Of a DNA stretch of 64,000 nucleotides, positions 42,570 to 53,200 are shown piece after piece. A model generated the notes under the pieces. The model saw nothing but the letters and a program-made list of their open reading frames with translations, ran no database searches and was not told the origin of the DNA. Position 1 is the stretch's first letter. Each line of letters begins with the position of its first letter. Both the position numbers and the translations under genes were made by a program. Source of the DNA: Triparma columacea (lineage: Eukaryota > Sar > Bolidophyceae > Parmales > Triparmaceae); assembly GCA_030267965.1 (NCBI GenBank), contig BRYA01000230.1, positions 1,666 through 65,665 on the forward strand. Direction: 5' to 3'.

Positions 42570-44108
42570 ATGTCGAATCAGCCCGGAGGTCCCCGCTTTC
42601 CTCAGAGTGTTACACAACAGAGACTTTCTCAGCATGAGGCTGAGTTCTCTCATGTGGCCGACGAGTTGGCCCGAACGAAGCGAGCGACTGCTACCGCGAA
42701 TAGTGCATTGATGGAAGGGCTAGGGGAGGTGAGTTTGGGGTGCTGGGTGTCAAAGCAAGGGAAATTGAGCTTGAGCTTGGGGGGGGGGGCAGGGGGGGCT
42801 GGGGGGTTCGAGGGGGGAGGGACGGGGGAGGAACTAAGGGTCGTTCCTGAGTAAAGCCGGTACCTCGATAAAATCAAACTTCATTCTAGAGGCGAAGCGA
42901 CGACATAAACAATGCACTCACTTCCCTCTTCACCTCACTTCGCTCTTCACCTCACTTCGCTCATCACTTCCACCTTGTAGGTCCGCTTGGAAGTGGACGC
43001 TCTGGACACCGCAGTCAGGGAGAGCAAGGAGGTTGGAGACACAAACACCGACTCGATCGCCAGTTTGTCCGAGCAGGTTGAGGTGTTGACCAAGGCGAAC
43101 AAGACACTGGGATCTATTTTGAACGACGAGCTGGAGAGGGTCCGCAACGAGCACGGAAGCAAGATCGAGAGCATTGCCAACGCAACTACGGACATTCAGA
43201 GGAGCGGGGCGAGCACTAACGGGAGGATTAATGACGTCTACACTGAAATGAGCGCACTGAGGTCGAGGTGCGAGGATGATCTCGAGCGCATGAAAGGCCA
43301 GATGCGACAGAATCGGATAGAGATCGACGACAGCCGTCGCCAGATTGGCATAATTTCCGACCTTCAGGGGGCAATGGTGGAGCTCAACGGCAACCAGAAG
43401 GAGCTGGCATCTGCGGTTGGAGGGCTCCAGCAGAGCAGTATTTACATATCAGAGTGGGTGCAGACTCTCCGCAGCGAGGCCACCGAGCTGCGCGCGCTCG
43501 TCACGAACTGCCAACAGGAGCAAACCAGGAGTACCCAGGCCTTGGCTTCTGATGTTGCCGTCCTCTCGGAGGACATTGCAGGGCTCAGGACAAAGATCGG
43601 AAACCAGGACGCCGAAATGCTCGAATTGAGGGAAACTCTGGCCGGGAAGATCGACAACGTCGCAGTGAACGTGACCCGTAGCGTCGAGGCCGAGAGGAGA
43701 GAGGTCCAGCAGGTCCTAGACTCAGTCAAGGAAGCCATGAAGAGGCAGAACCAGCAGAACCAGCACGTCATGCAGACCCTTCACTCCGGACAGCAGAGGC
43801 TGGCCTCCCAGGTTTCGGACAACATGCAGGTGCAAGGCGACAAGCACCGGTTCTTGGAGCAAGCCGTGGGAAAGCTGGAGTCGGCCTTCAACCTCAAGAC
43901 CTCTGAGATGGCGCGGGGGCTAGACGACCACGTGAAGACCATCAAGAGGCATCTCGACGCCAACGACCAAGCAGTCAGGATGGTAACCGACATGATGACA
44001 TCCTCCTTAGCGGGAAGAACGATAAACCATAACTTCTCCACCGGCATGGCGGGAGATAATGTTAGCCCAGAAAGGGGCAAGGCAGGGAACTTCGATTTTA
44101 CCACTTGA
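42570..44108 (+). CDS. Coiled-coil protein, FAM81-like
   Basis: Model: join(42570..42728, 42981..44108), 428 residues, phase-0 intron of 252 bp with CTTCGCTC motifs near the acceptor. Nearly the whole protein is predicted heptad coiled coil rich in Glu, Gln, Arg and Ala. It has no Cys-rich or enzymatic motif. The ending ...NHNFSTGMAGDNVSPERGKA is non-coiled. The arrangement (one long parallel coiled coil around 400 residues, SEWVQTLRSEATELR followed by DVAVLSEDIAGLR) is reminiscent of FAM81 proteins, found mainly in flagellated organisms. This is a weak match and any axonemal or cytoskeletal coiled coil would look similar. Its start is 144 bp from that of the divergent neighbour. Confidence 0.6.
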
Positions 44109-44257
44109 TAAAAAAATAGAACTCCAGATGGACTAATGCACATCAAATATTACGTTTACGATGTATTTTATTCATTTATAAGATGACAAAAAGAAGAACC
44201 TAGAATATTATCTCAAGCCCTTCAACGCGTCCCCCCCCCTCCATTCATCCTGCCCCT

Positions 44258-46202
44258 TTACGGCACTCCCCATATTTTCTTCCAGAACGGCAGACACCAT
44301 TTAATAACGAAGTACGAGTACGGCGCCGAGAATATGAAGCTATCCACCCTATCCAGCACTCCCCCATGTTCGGGTATCAAATCCCCAAAGTCCTTCAGTC
44401 CCGCGTCCCTCTTTAGCATGCTAGCCGTAAGGTCCCCCACGAGCCCGAGTAGCGCCAGCATGACACCGTGCCAAGCCCCCGTAAGGTACCACCTAGGCCA
44501 GTTCTGCACCCACGCCCCCAGCATCCCCAGTCCCCCCGACACCACGCAGCCCCCGATTAATCCCTCCACTGTCTTGTTGGGGCTGGTGGCCCCTGCGGCG
44601 GGGGCGAGTGCGCCGAGGGGAGTACGTCCGAGGTTCTTCCCAGTGAAGTACGCCCCGACGTCCGCGAATGCGATGCATATCCAGCACCAGAATATGTATA
44701 TGCTCCCTTGCGTAACAGGTAGGGGTACGGTCTTGGGCATCCAGGCTGGGAGTTTGGCGGCGTTTTGACCGATTAGGGAGAGGAAGGGGGCGACGAGGTG
44801 GGATATCCTGGTGTGCTTGAAGGCTGGGGTGGAGCCGAGGGGACGGATCTTCACCCAGAAGGAGGGCATGTAACCAATGTAGAACATACCGAGGAAGGTG
44901 GTTGCGATATCGGAGATTGTGCTGGAGGGGGGAGTGAGGGAGTGAGGGAGGAGTAGGAGAGAGGAGGGAGGGTTAGCTATAAGGTGGCGTCCAAACTTCC
45001 CCAAACCCTTCACCCTCCTCCTCCCCCTCCTTGTCTCGTCAGGTCCGAATCCGCTCCCTCACCTCGCCTTCCTCTTCATGGTAAGCATCCAAACCATCGC
45101 GACCGTCGCAAAGCACGGCAGCATAACCCCGTGTAGCTCCGGGTAAATCAGCGCCGTCAAAAACATGCAGCAGCTCCCCAGTACGCTGATTTTCCTCGCC
45201 GGGTAAGCGCCTGTGGAGATCACGCCGCGGTAGTACTCGAGCTGACCGAGGAGGACCATGGCGGTGAAGAGGCCGGTGAAGATGTAGTTGCCGGAGAAAA
45301 CCCAGGTTACGACGACGATGCCCATGAGGACGCCAAAGAGGATGGAGCGGCGGGGCTTCTTGGGCTTGGTGGAGGGGGAGGAGGAAGATGAGGACGTGGT
45401 AGACACGACGGCGGTAGAAGGAGGTGAGGTGGGGCTCGAGGGGGGGGGAGGTGAGGTGGGAGGGGAGGTAAGGGGGGGCGTCTGTGAGAGCTTCTCCAAC
45501 GCCTTGCTCAAATTTATACGCAGGTTCATTACAATCTGCGGGGGTGGGGTGAGGTGGGGTGGGGTGGGGTGGGGTGGGGTGGGGTGGGGTTAGAGTCGAG
45601 CTAACGCAAGCATTCCTTCCTGCCGTCCCTTTGATCACTCCCGCACCGCAAGCATTCCTTCCTGCCGTCCCTTTGATCCCTCCCTTACCCCCCCCTCCCC
45701 CCACTCTTACCTCCTCATCCTGAAAAGTAACCCTCTCGTTCCCCAGCGCCCTGTCTAGCACACTGATGGCCTTGACGAGCTTCCTCCTGTTGAGCGTCTC
45801 CCTGGCGTCCTTGCTAGTCTCCCTCCACAGCTTCTTGAGGTAGGTTCTGTACTTCCTGGTGACTGAAGTGTGAGGGCCGTTCAACTGCCACTGTTCATCT
45901 GATGCTGGGCCTATTTCTGAGGTTTCTGCTGAGGTTTCTGAGTGTGTATTTGGGTCATTGTTGTGTTCATTATGTTGTATGTTAGGGTTGCTACTTAATT
46001 GGTTTAAATAATCATTTGATGAAGCTTGAAGATATCGAGGTCGGGGAAATGACTTTTGTAAGGGTTGTATTTTAGTCTGTTTTACTCCATTATTCTTATA
46101 TATTAATGTTGATATGGAGTATTTACGTTGAATTATATGTGTGGATTGAAAACATGTAGAAATAGGTAAAATAAGGAGGATTAAATAGCAGTTGAAAAGC
46201 AT
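44258..46202 (-). CDS. Phosphatidate cytidylyltransferase (CDP-DAG synthase), probably plastid-targeted
   Basis: Model: complement(join(44258..44921, 45063..45535, 45711..46202)), 542 residues; phases 0 and 2. It makes CDP-diacylglycerol from phosphatidic acid and CTP, the precursor for phosphatidylglycerol and phosphatidylinositol. The complete family signature is visible near the C-terminus: S-M-L-K-R-D-A-G-L-K-D-F-G, then IPEHGGVLDRVD. Several membrane segments lie upstream (e.g. SILFGVLMGIVVVTWVFSGN, MFLTALIYPELHGV). The N-terminal 17 residues are a signal peptide followed by CFQS, with Phe near the cleavage site, and about 140 hydrophilic residues. This fits import into a secondary plastid, where PG for thylakoids is made. 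Intron 1 contains the GGGGT tract and a 31-bp direct repeat. Confidence 0.9.
45541..45590 (+). repeat. GGGGT pentanucleotide tract in an intron
   Basis: Ten consecutive 5-bp units (one variant, GAGGT) on the plus strand, i.e. ACCCC repeats in the transcript of the CDP-DAG synthase gene. They form the pyrimidine tract just before its acceptor CCCGCAG. The G-rich strand should be able to form G-quadruplexes. Confidence 0.9.
45606..45678. repeat. 31-bp direct repeat in an intron
   Basis: GCAAGCATTCCTTCCTGCCG and the next eleven bases occur identically at 45606-45636 and 45648-45678, separated by 11 bp, within intron 1 of the CDP-DAG synthase gene. Confidence 0.9.
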
Positions 46203-46376
46203 CTCAATTTTGGCACTTTTTTCGGATTGAATGATTTGGGATATTGTCGTGCGATAACGTGTTTAATTTACCGAAAAAATTCAAGGGGAAGGCACCGAAA
46301 TGTAAGCAGTGTCGGTGAATGCGTGCGAGAGTAAGAAGGAAGTAGAGGTAGTTTTTCGGTTTGTATCCAAAAATTG

Positions 46377-47489
46377 TCATGTATAAAATTTTGAGAGGAG
46401 CGCGGCGGCTAATCTGCTGCCGCTGAGAGCCGCGCCTTCGACGCGGCCGGGGTAGGCAGTGAAGTAGTCGCCTGTCGCGGCGAAAGAATTAACTTCGTCT
46501 ATGTAAAAGTCTTCGACAGAGGGGATGGAGGAAAGCGGGAAAGCAGCGCCCCATCGGTGGCCCTGGACGAGGTGCACACGTCCTCCGGTTCCTCCGAGGT
46601 CGGAGACAAGGGCCTCGAAGCGAGGTGTCAGCTCCGTGATGAGCTGTTTGCGGACTGCGTTCGGGAAACCCTTGACGTCGATGTTGATGTCCGGCGACGC
46701 CTGGGCGACCCAGCACTCTGTGTTATCGTCGCGCGACCGCCCGGGCTTGCTGCTGTCCTTGGCGATCCAGGAGAAGTCAGCGTGACCCTCTAGGAGGAGA
46801 GAATCGAAGGGAAGATTCAACGGGTCGGTCGCCAACAAAAGCACGAGGCTCTTGGCGGATTTGATGCTCGAAGCCTGTTCTTTGAAGTCAATAAGACACG
46901 CGTCGAGATCAGGCCGGCGCGGTAGAGCCGCCGTCTTGTCACTCGTGACGAGGAAATCGTAACTTCCAAGATCTGCCCCAGACTTGGCATTCGAGAGTCT
47001 CCACATCGAACCGACGTGAGAGGCGACTGCCCGAGTTTCATAAACGGTCTTCACCTTTGAGCCGTCTTCGAGCAGACCCTTGCAGATTGCGTTCATACCA
47101 GGAACTCCAACAAAACGATCTGCCACTTTTGGATCTGGAACTATCCCGTTATCAGTCGACCACACGCAGTGCTGACCGTCCCAAACGTCCACCAAACCTG
47201 AATCCTGCCAACGCTGGATCAAGTCAGAGAACTCTTCAGACTTAGGCGAAAAGTATTGGGCGCCGTGGTCCCATTGGAAGGTGTTGGAGCGAGCTTTGGC
47301 CCTCCTTGTACTCATTCTACCTCCAGGCCCCCTTCCGGATTCAAAAACGGCTACGTTGATCCCTGCCTCTGACAAAGTTCGGGCACACACCGAGGCAGCG
47401 AGGCCGCCGCCTTGGATGGCAACTTTTAGCGCCTTACTGGAGTTCATTAAAAAAACTATTACAAGCAACCGAAGAATGAGTCGCCGCAT
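46377..47489 (-). CDS. Renalase-like FAD-dependent oxidoreductase
   Basis: Single exon, 370 residues. A signal-like hydrophobic start (LILRLLVIVFLMNSSKA) leads directly into the dinucleotide fold: VAIQGGGLAASVCARTLSEA then VAVFESGRGPGGRMSTRR, the FAD-binding signature of renalase and bacterial homologues. WDHGAQYFSP and VGVPGMNAICKGL follow, both family features. The C-terminal Rossmann end is AATGDYFTAYPGRVEGAALS with SGSRLAAALL. Related enzymes oxidise aberrant dihydro-NAD(P) isomers. Cyanobacterial and plant relatives suggest a plastid role, consistent with the leader, but localisation is inferred. Start chosen as the only ATG giving the complete leader. Confidence 0.85.
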   Translation of the reverse strand: MRRLILRLLVIVFLMNSSKALKVAIQGGGLAASVCARTLSEAGINVAVFESGRGPGGRMSTRRAKARSNTFQWDHGAQYFSPKSEEFSDLIQRWQDSGLVDVWDGQHCVWSTDNGIVPDPKVADRFVGVPGMNAICKGLLEDGSKVKTVYETRAVASHVGSMWRLSNAKSGADLGSYDFLVTSDKTAALPRRPDLDACLIDFKEQASSIKSAKSLVLLLATDPLNLPFDSLLLEGHADFSWIAKDSSKPGRSRDDNTECWVAQASPDINIDVKGFPNAVRKQLITELTPRFEALVSDLGGTGGRVHLVQGHRWGAAFPLSSIPSVEDFYIDEVNSFAATGDYFTAYPGRVEGAALSGSRLAAALLSKFYT

Positions 47490-47706
47490 TTAGATTGGGA
47501 TTGAAATACGCAGCAACAACGGAGAGCTCTGGTTATGGAGGGGAAGGCTGTTGTTAACGAAGCTATGCTTACGGGAGAGAGTGTGTACCGTAAATTAAGG
47601 AAGGAGCGGTATATGTTTTTTGGTATTTGGCTTTCCACTCTTCTCCTCAGACAAATCTCAATCATCTTAACATCATCACGCAATATAACTCACTTATAAC
47701 CTCATT

Positions 47707-48673
47707 ATGAAGTACCTTAGCATCATAATACTATTATTATCAACAAATAGGGCATATACATTCATCACACAACCACTGACACGCGGAGTGACAATAGAAT
47801 GGACACAAAAAGAGATACAGAAAGTTACAAAAACAACAACAAGAGTAGAAACACTCCTATCAGCGCAAGAATCAACACCACAAGTCCTACCATTCATGAC
47901 AGATAGATACCTTAATGAGGGACCCCTCCCCAATGTCGCTTCAAACAAATTCACCCTCTCCAGATCAGGTCCACCCCTAGACTCAGAGCTGACTAACGAG
48001 CAGTTCATGAAGATCCTCCAGTGGGGCGACTACGACTCCCACACTACCGACCTCGAGGTCAACACCCTCGTCTGGAAGTGCCTGGGCTACCGCTTCGTAG
48101 AAGGGAGGTGGAACAACCAGGAGTGCTTCCCAAACTGGCGAGAGAAGTACCCGGACCCGCCGGACTTTATAGGGATGCAGAGGGTTTACAGCAAGGAGGT
48201 CGATAACCCCAGCCTTAGAGCGAACCAGGTGAGAAAGAGGGGAGAATCCAGTCCAAGAGGAGCAATGAGGAATGAGGAAGGCCAACCTTAAGGCCCATAC
48301 ACACAAGACAATATCATAACCTACTCTTATGAGGAGCATAAACTACTCTCATGACTCGCTTCACCCACCTCATCCTAACCCCCCCCCACCCCAGGCTCTC
48401 TGTAAGACCATCCCCCTCGGCAACAAGCAGTCCCTAAAGTCCCACCTCCGGTCGTACGGTTTCACCGGTTTCAAGCTGGACCAGCTCACCCCCAACAAGA
48501 CCCGGCGCGCCCAGTGCGCGAACTGGCTGCTTTACTACAGGGAGAACCTTTACGGCTTCACGGTGGAGGAGCTAAGGGAGAGGAGGGTGAAGGAACAGGA
48601 GGAAGTGAAGAGGAAGGAGAAGGAGGACGGGACGGAGGGAGAGTGGAAGCCACCGTTCAAGCCGGTCGTATAA
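47707..48673 (+). CDS. DUF1823-like plastid-targeted protein
   Basis: Model: join(47707..48228, 48395..48673), 266 residues, phase-0 intron. Leader: MKYLSIIILLLSTNRAYTF, a signal peptide with aromatic residues at the likely cleavage site, as on secondary-plastid proteins. The mature part has VNTLVWKCLGYRF, CFPNWREKYPDPPDFIGMQR and YSKEVDNPSLRANQ. After the intron come IPLGNKQSLKSHL, LTPNKTRRAQCANWLLYY and a Lys/Glu tail. This order of motifs is what I recall of the DUF1823 family of cyanobacteria and plastid-bearing eukaryotes, whose biochemical role is unknown. A cyanobacterial origin via the plastid would follow. The intron falls exactly between the two conserved halves. Confidence 0.75.
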
Positions 48674-48748
48674 GTAAATTGAAAAATTTTGCGGCAAAAA
48701 ATCAACACACAACAAAATATTCTTAACATGCGGACTGAAACTAGCGCT

Positions 48749-49855
48749 TCAATCTTCCTCCGACTTAAGCAGCATAATCATCTGTGCCTCTCCCTCGTCG
48801 AACAAAGAATAGCGCAGGTCCGTCCCGAACATGAGCGTGTTACGCTGCTCCCTCCCTGGCGGCGGCCCGTAGGCCCTGCACTCGCCCCCTTCAATAGTCT
48901 TGAAGTCTTCTGAGAAAATCATATTGTAGACCCACCTGGAGTCACCCGACATCGTCTTAGGGTCCCAGTTGACGCAACCCGTGAAAGTCCTCGTACTCTG
49001 ATCCCACCTAGGTTCGTCGAAAAACTTCTTCAAAGGAAGCGCAGTCCCGTCGTCCATCCTCCACCCCTCCGGCGCCTCCTCATAGCTAACGTAGGGCCTC
49101 CCCATGTCCTCGAAGTGGTAGCTCGCCAAACCCACAACGCCAGACTGTACGTATACCTGGCCCGTAACCCCAGTCAATGGAAGTACAGACCTCCAGTAAC
49201 AAAGGTCCTTGGGAAACTCGCTCCGATTAGGGCTACCGTCGTACATGGAACCACCCTCGATTATGGAGTAGTCCTCGGAGAATATCATTGTGTACTCCCA
49301 CTTCGTGGCACCGGCGAAAGGGGAATCCTCCCAAAGTATAGTCCCCTTGAAGGTTCGAGTGTCAGGGTCAAAGCTTGTGTCAACAAAGTTCTTCTTAACA
49401 GGGGGGGAAGAACCGTCGTCTAGCTTCCACTCCTCGGGAGCGTTGGCGTAGGAAATGTAAGTGTCAGAGGGGGAGTCAAAGTGGTAGGCAGCGACACCCT
49501 CCCTCCCTAGCTGGAGGTATCGTTGTCCGAAAATAGTCTTAACCGAAGGTACCTTTAGAGGGAGTGAGGTCTCGCAGTCAACGGTGGAGAAGAGGGAAAC
49601 CCTCCTTCGGCAGATTGGGCAGGGGCCCGTGTGCTTGGGTGGCCTGAACCCGAGCGCCGTGGTTAGGCAGGAGGTGCAGAAGCTGTGGGAGCATGGGGTC
49701 AAGCACGGGGCAATGGGGGGACACATGCAAATGCTGCACTCGAAGGATGGGGGAGGAGGGGGGGCAACGGAAGGGGGGGGGGGAGAGGGGGCGAGGGGGA
49801 CGGGACTTGCTGGAGAGAGATCAGGCTCTTCTTCTTTCGTAGGGGCCTGATCCAT
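48749..49855 (-). CDS. RING-finger protein with two copies of an unknown ~95-residue domain
   Basis: Single exon, 368 residues from the ATG at 49855. A Pro-rich head is followed by a C3HC4 RING near residues 40-85: CSICMCPPIAPCLTPCSHSF, then CTSCL and CPICRRR. Two tandem repeats follow, at about 107-205 and 235-345. Each begins G-Q-x-Y-x-Q, continues with Y-H-F, a Y-(I/V)-S-Y-x-x-A-P-E-x-W-(K/R)-(L/M)-D-D-G box, a T-R-T-F-(K/T)-G strand and Y-x-M-I-F-S-E-D, and ends with I-E-G-G. RING proteins of this type usually are E3 ubiquitin ligases; the repeat would be the substrate-binding part. I do not recognise the repeat as a named domain. Confidence 0.75.
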   Translation of the reverse strand: MDQAPTKEEEPDLSPASPVPLAPSPPPPSVAPPPPPSFECSICMCPPIAPCLTPCSHSFCTSCLTTALGFRPPKHTGPCPICRRRVSLFSTVDCETSLPLKVPSVKTIFGQRYLQLGREGVAAYHFDSPSDTYISYANAPEEWKLDDGSSPPVKKNFVDTSFDPDTRTFKGTILWEDSPFAGATKWEYTMIFSEDYSIIEGGSMYDGSPNRSEFPKDLCYWRSVLPLTGVTGQVYVQSGVVGLASYHFEDMGRPYVSYEEAPEGWRMDDGTALPLKKFFDEPRWDQSTRTFTGCVNWDPKTMSGDSRWVYNMIFSEDFKTIEGGECRAYGPPPGREQRNTLMFGTDLRYSLFDEGEAQMIMLLKSEED

Positions 49856-50240
49856 TTTGTGGGACAATCTAATATATTATGTGTGATTGTGCCGTTAGGG
49901 TTATTGAACTGTATTAATCGATGAAATTTATCGACCTGCAGAAGGCGGCGGCCACGTTCGTGAAACCTCACCCAGGAGTGTGTGTGTTTTGTGTCACTCC
50001 TTCCTGACTCTCTCTTTCTTCATGCTGCCCTTTTTTTTCAATCTGTTGAGGCCCTCCTTATCTCATCCATTAAGGCCCAAGGAGACCACCGAATTCGCTC
50101 ATCGTCGCTCTCCCTCGTCCGTCCGCCCCCTCCCCCCCTCCACTTTACCCCTTCCCCCGGCAGCAAACCATAAACAGCGCCCCCATCCCCTCCAACCCTC
50201 CCCCTCCCCCCCCCTTCGTCCCTAACACCATCCTTCAAAA
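49856..50240. promoter_or_regulatory. Divergent region between RING gene and dynein gene
   Basis: 385 bp between divergent start codons. The right half is strongly C/T-rich and would be the dynein 5' UTR. A 29-codon plus-strand frame begins at 49921 but has no support as a gene. Confidence 0.45.
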
Positions 50241-53200
50241 ATGGCCCTCACCGCCCGCCACCGCTTCATAATTAACAAGCTTGAGGACGCTCTCCTCCCC
50301 GGCCGTGTAGACCTCGTCGAGGACCTACTCAGAGACGAGGGCATCCTTGCCAGGGTTAACTCACTTTTCAGCCCAGACGGGTTGGACAGGATCATATTCA
50401 CCTACTTCTCACCCGATGACAAAAATATACGTGAGTACGGGGACGGGAAGGGGTGAGGGGCCGACTTGTGGGCCTCAAGGGAATATCGAGGCGTGGTTCA
50501 AATCATTCTAACCCTCCTTCCCCTCCCCCCCCTCCCCCCCTCTCCCCCCTCACGCAGCCGAAATGCCCTCCGAAGAGAAAGAGGAGAAGTCATCGGACTT
50601 CTTCGCTTCTACTGACATAACCTCCTACGCAATGGCGGGGAACATAGAAGTCGGCTGGCTCCTCGTCACCCAGGGGAGCGACATTGCAGTGCAGGGGAGG
50701 GCTGGTAAGAGGAATGGAGGAAAGACGAAATACGACTGATTTACACACAGACCTAACCCCCCTGCCCCCCCCCCCCACCCCACTCCGCCCCCGCCCCGCC
50801 AGTCTTCTTCATGAAGACCAAGGCCAAGCACGGCATCGACCCAACAAAGTCCACCGACTCCTCTATGACCTACGGCGTAATCGACTCCCCCCTCCGCTCC
50901 CTCGAAGTCGTGATGCGCAACCTCTACCGTCCCCTCTTGCAGAACGCCCCCTCCGGAATCTGGGGCAAGGCTACCTCCGAGCAGCAGAACGAGCTCATGA
51001 TCGGGGTGGACAACTTTGTCCACAACCTGGAGGAGAACCTCAAGTCGCTGAACTCGGGCCTGGAGCTCAGGAAGCCCGACCCTTACTTCGAGGGCATGGG
51101 AAATTCGGCGGCGCTCGACCCTAGCGCCGTGAGCCACTACATGGAGCTGCTGGAGGAGTGGTGCACGAGGATTGACAACTACCTGGACGACTCGGACAGG
51201 TCCAGGTGGGAGACGAACGACTCGGGGCCGGACTCGGAGCTCGAGTACTGGAGGAGAAGAATGCAGAGGCTCACGAGCATCACAGACCAGCTCAAGACCC
51301 GGTCATGCAAGAGCGTCATCGGAGTGTTGACTGCCGTGACTAAGAACCCCGAGGAGGTCGCCATCGACAAGCAGCGCGTCTTCTCTCTAGTAAGGCAGTG
51401 GAAGCAGATAGACCTCAACATCACCGAGGCCGCCAACGAGGCCAAGGACAACGTTAAGTACCTCAACACCCTCGAGCGCTTCATCGAGCCTCTTTACTCA
51501 GGGGACCCCGAGATCATAATAGAGATGCTGCCGGCGCTCCTCAATGCGCTCAAGATGGTGCACACTATCGCGAGGTACTTCAACACAACGGAGAGGATGA
51601 CGAAACTGTTCATGAAAATCACCAACCAGATGGTAAACTCGTGCAAGCTGGCGCTCAATGGGAAGAACCCGTCGGACGCTATTTGGGACAGGGACCCGGA
51701 GGAACTCCTGGAGACCCTGGAGAGCTGCCTGAGGCTGAACGAGATGTACCAGGAAGCGTACAGGATGACTAAGGACAAGCTTCTCACCATGCCGAAGGGC
51801 AAGCAGTTTGACTTTTCCGAGACACAAATCTTCGGAAAGTTCGACCTCTTCTGCCGGCGTGTAATCAAACTCATCGACATGTTCTCCAACATCCAGCAGT
51901 TCAAGGCCCTTGCCGAGCACAAGCTCGACGGCATGGCCCCCTTGATCGCCGCCTTCGGGCAGATCATTGAGTACATCAAGTCCAAGGGCCACGACCTCCT
52001 CGACTTCCACAGCAACAAGCTGGACCGCGACTACGTGGAGTTTAATGTTCGCATAGGGGAGCTAGAGGCGAGCCTGCAGGTCTTCATAAACAGGTCCTTC
52101 GAGTCCATCACTTCGATCGAGCAGTCGCTCACGCTCCTCCGCAAGTACCAGTCCATCTTGCACCGCGAGTCCCTCCGCCAGGACCTCGACTCCAAGTTCA
52201 CCGTGATCTTTAACAACTATGGCCTCGAGCTCACCTCCGTCCAGGAGACGTACGAGCACTTTAAGCACAACCCACCCTGCACCAGGAACATGCCCCCGGT
52301 CGCAGGGAACATCATGTGGGCGAGGCATCTGCTCAGGCGCATCGAGGAGGTGAGAAGAGAATAAGAAATGGAAACAGCACGAACAACCAGGAGGCGAGCA
52401 TACTATACTAATGCACCCCCCCTCTCCCCCTCCCCCACCCCCATCCCGCAGCCCATGGAGAACTTCCATGGCAACTCAACCGTGCTCAAGTCCAAGGAGA
52501 GTAAGAAGATCATCAAGACTTACAACAAGGTCGCCCGTACCCTCGTTGCCTTCGAGTATCTCTGGTACGAGGCATGGGTCAAGTCCGTGGAGGCCGCCAA
52601 AGCCGGCCTTCAGGCAACCCTCATTATCCGCCATCCCGACACGGGCAAGCTTTACGTGAATTTCGACCGCGAGATCCTCCAGCTCATCCGCGAGGCCAAG
52701 TGCCTCGCCAGGATAGGCGTGACGGTCCCTGAGTCAGCCCAGATCGTCCTCCTCCAGGAAGAGAAGTTCAAGACTTACTACAACGAACTCAAATATGCGC
52801 TCGACGAGTACGAACGCGTCACCTCTCTGATTGTTCCCGTCGTGGCCAAGGTGAGAACCCAAAACCCCAACTGACAAAAACAATTCAAAATCCCACCAAC
52901 GTGTTCGCTAATCCCCCTTCCCCCCCTTCCTCCTCGCAGCTCCTCAAGCCTCACTTGCAGACCCTCGAGCTCAAACTTCGCCCGGGTATGATCACCCTCA
53001 CGTGGACCTCGATGAACATCGAGTCATACAAGATGCACATCCACGTCGGGCTCCAGCGCCTCGAGGAACTCATCAACAAGATCAACGACATGGTCGAGAA
53101 CCGTATTGAGAAGAACCTTAAGATCATGTCCCGCCTGAATCTCGTTGACCTGCCCAAAGACCGTTCTGTTACACTCGACGACTTCGTCTCCATGCAGGAG

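Noticed and set aside
45592..45720. Read-through frame with His-Pro-Thr repeats in the CDP-DAG synthase gene
   Set aside because: The apparent coding is the translated GGGGT/ACCCC intron tract. Splicing from 45711 to 45535 preserves the enzyme frame.
49921..50010. Short plus-strand frame before the dynein start
   Set aside because: 29 codons ending without a donor that would join it in frame to the dynein exon at 50241, which has its own good start.
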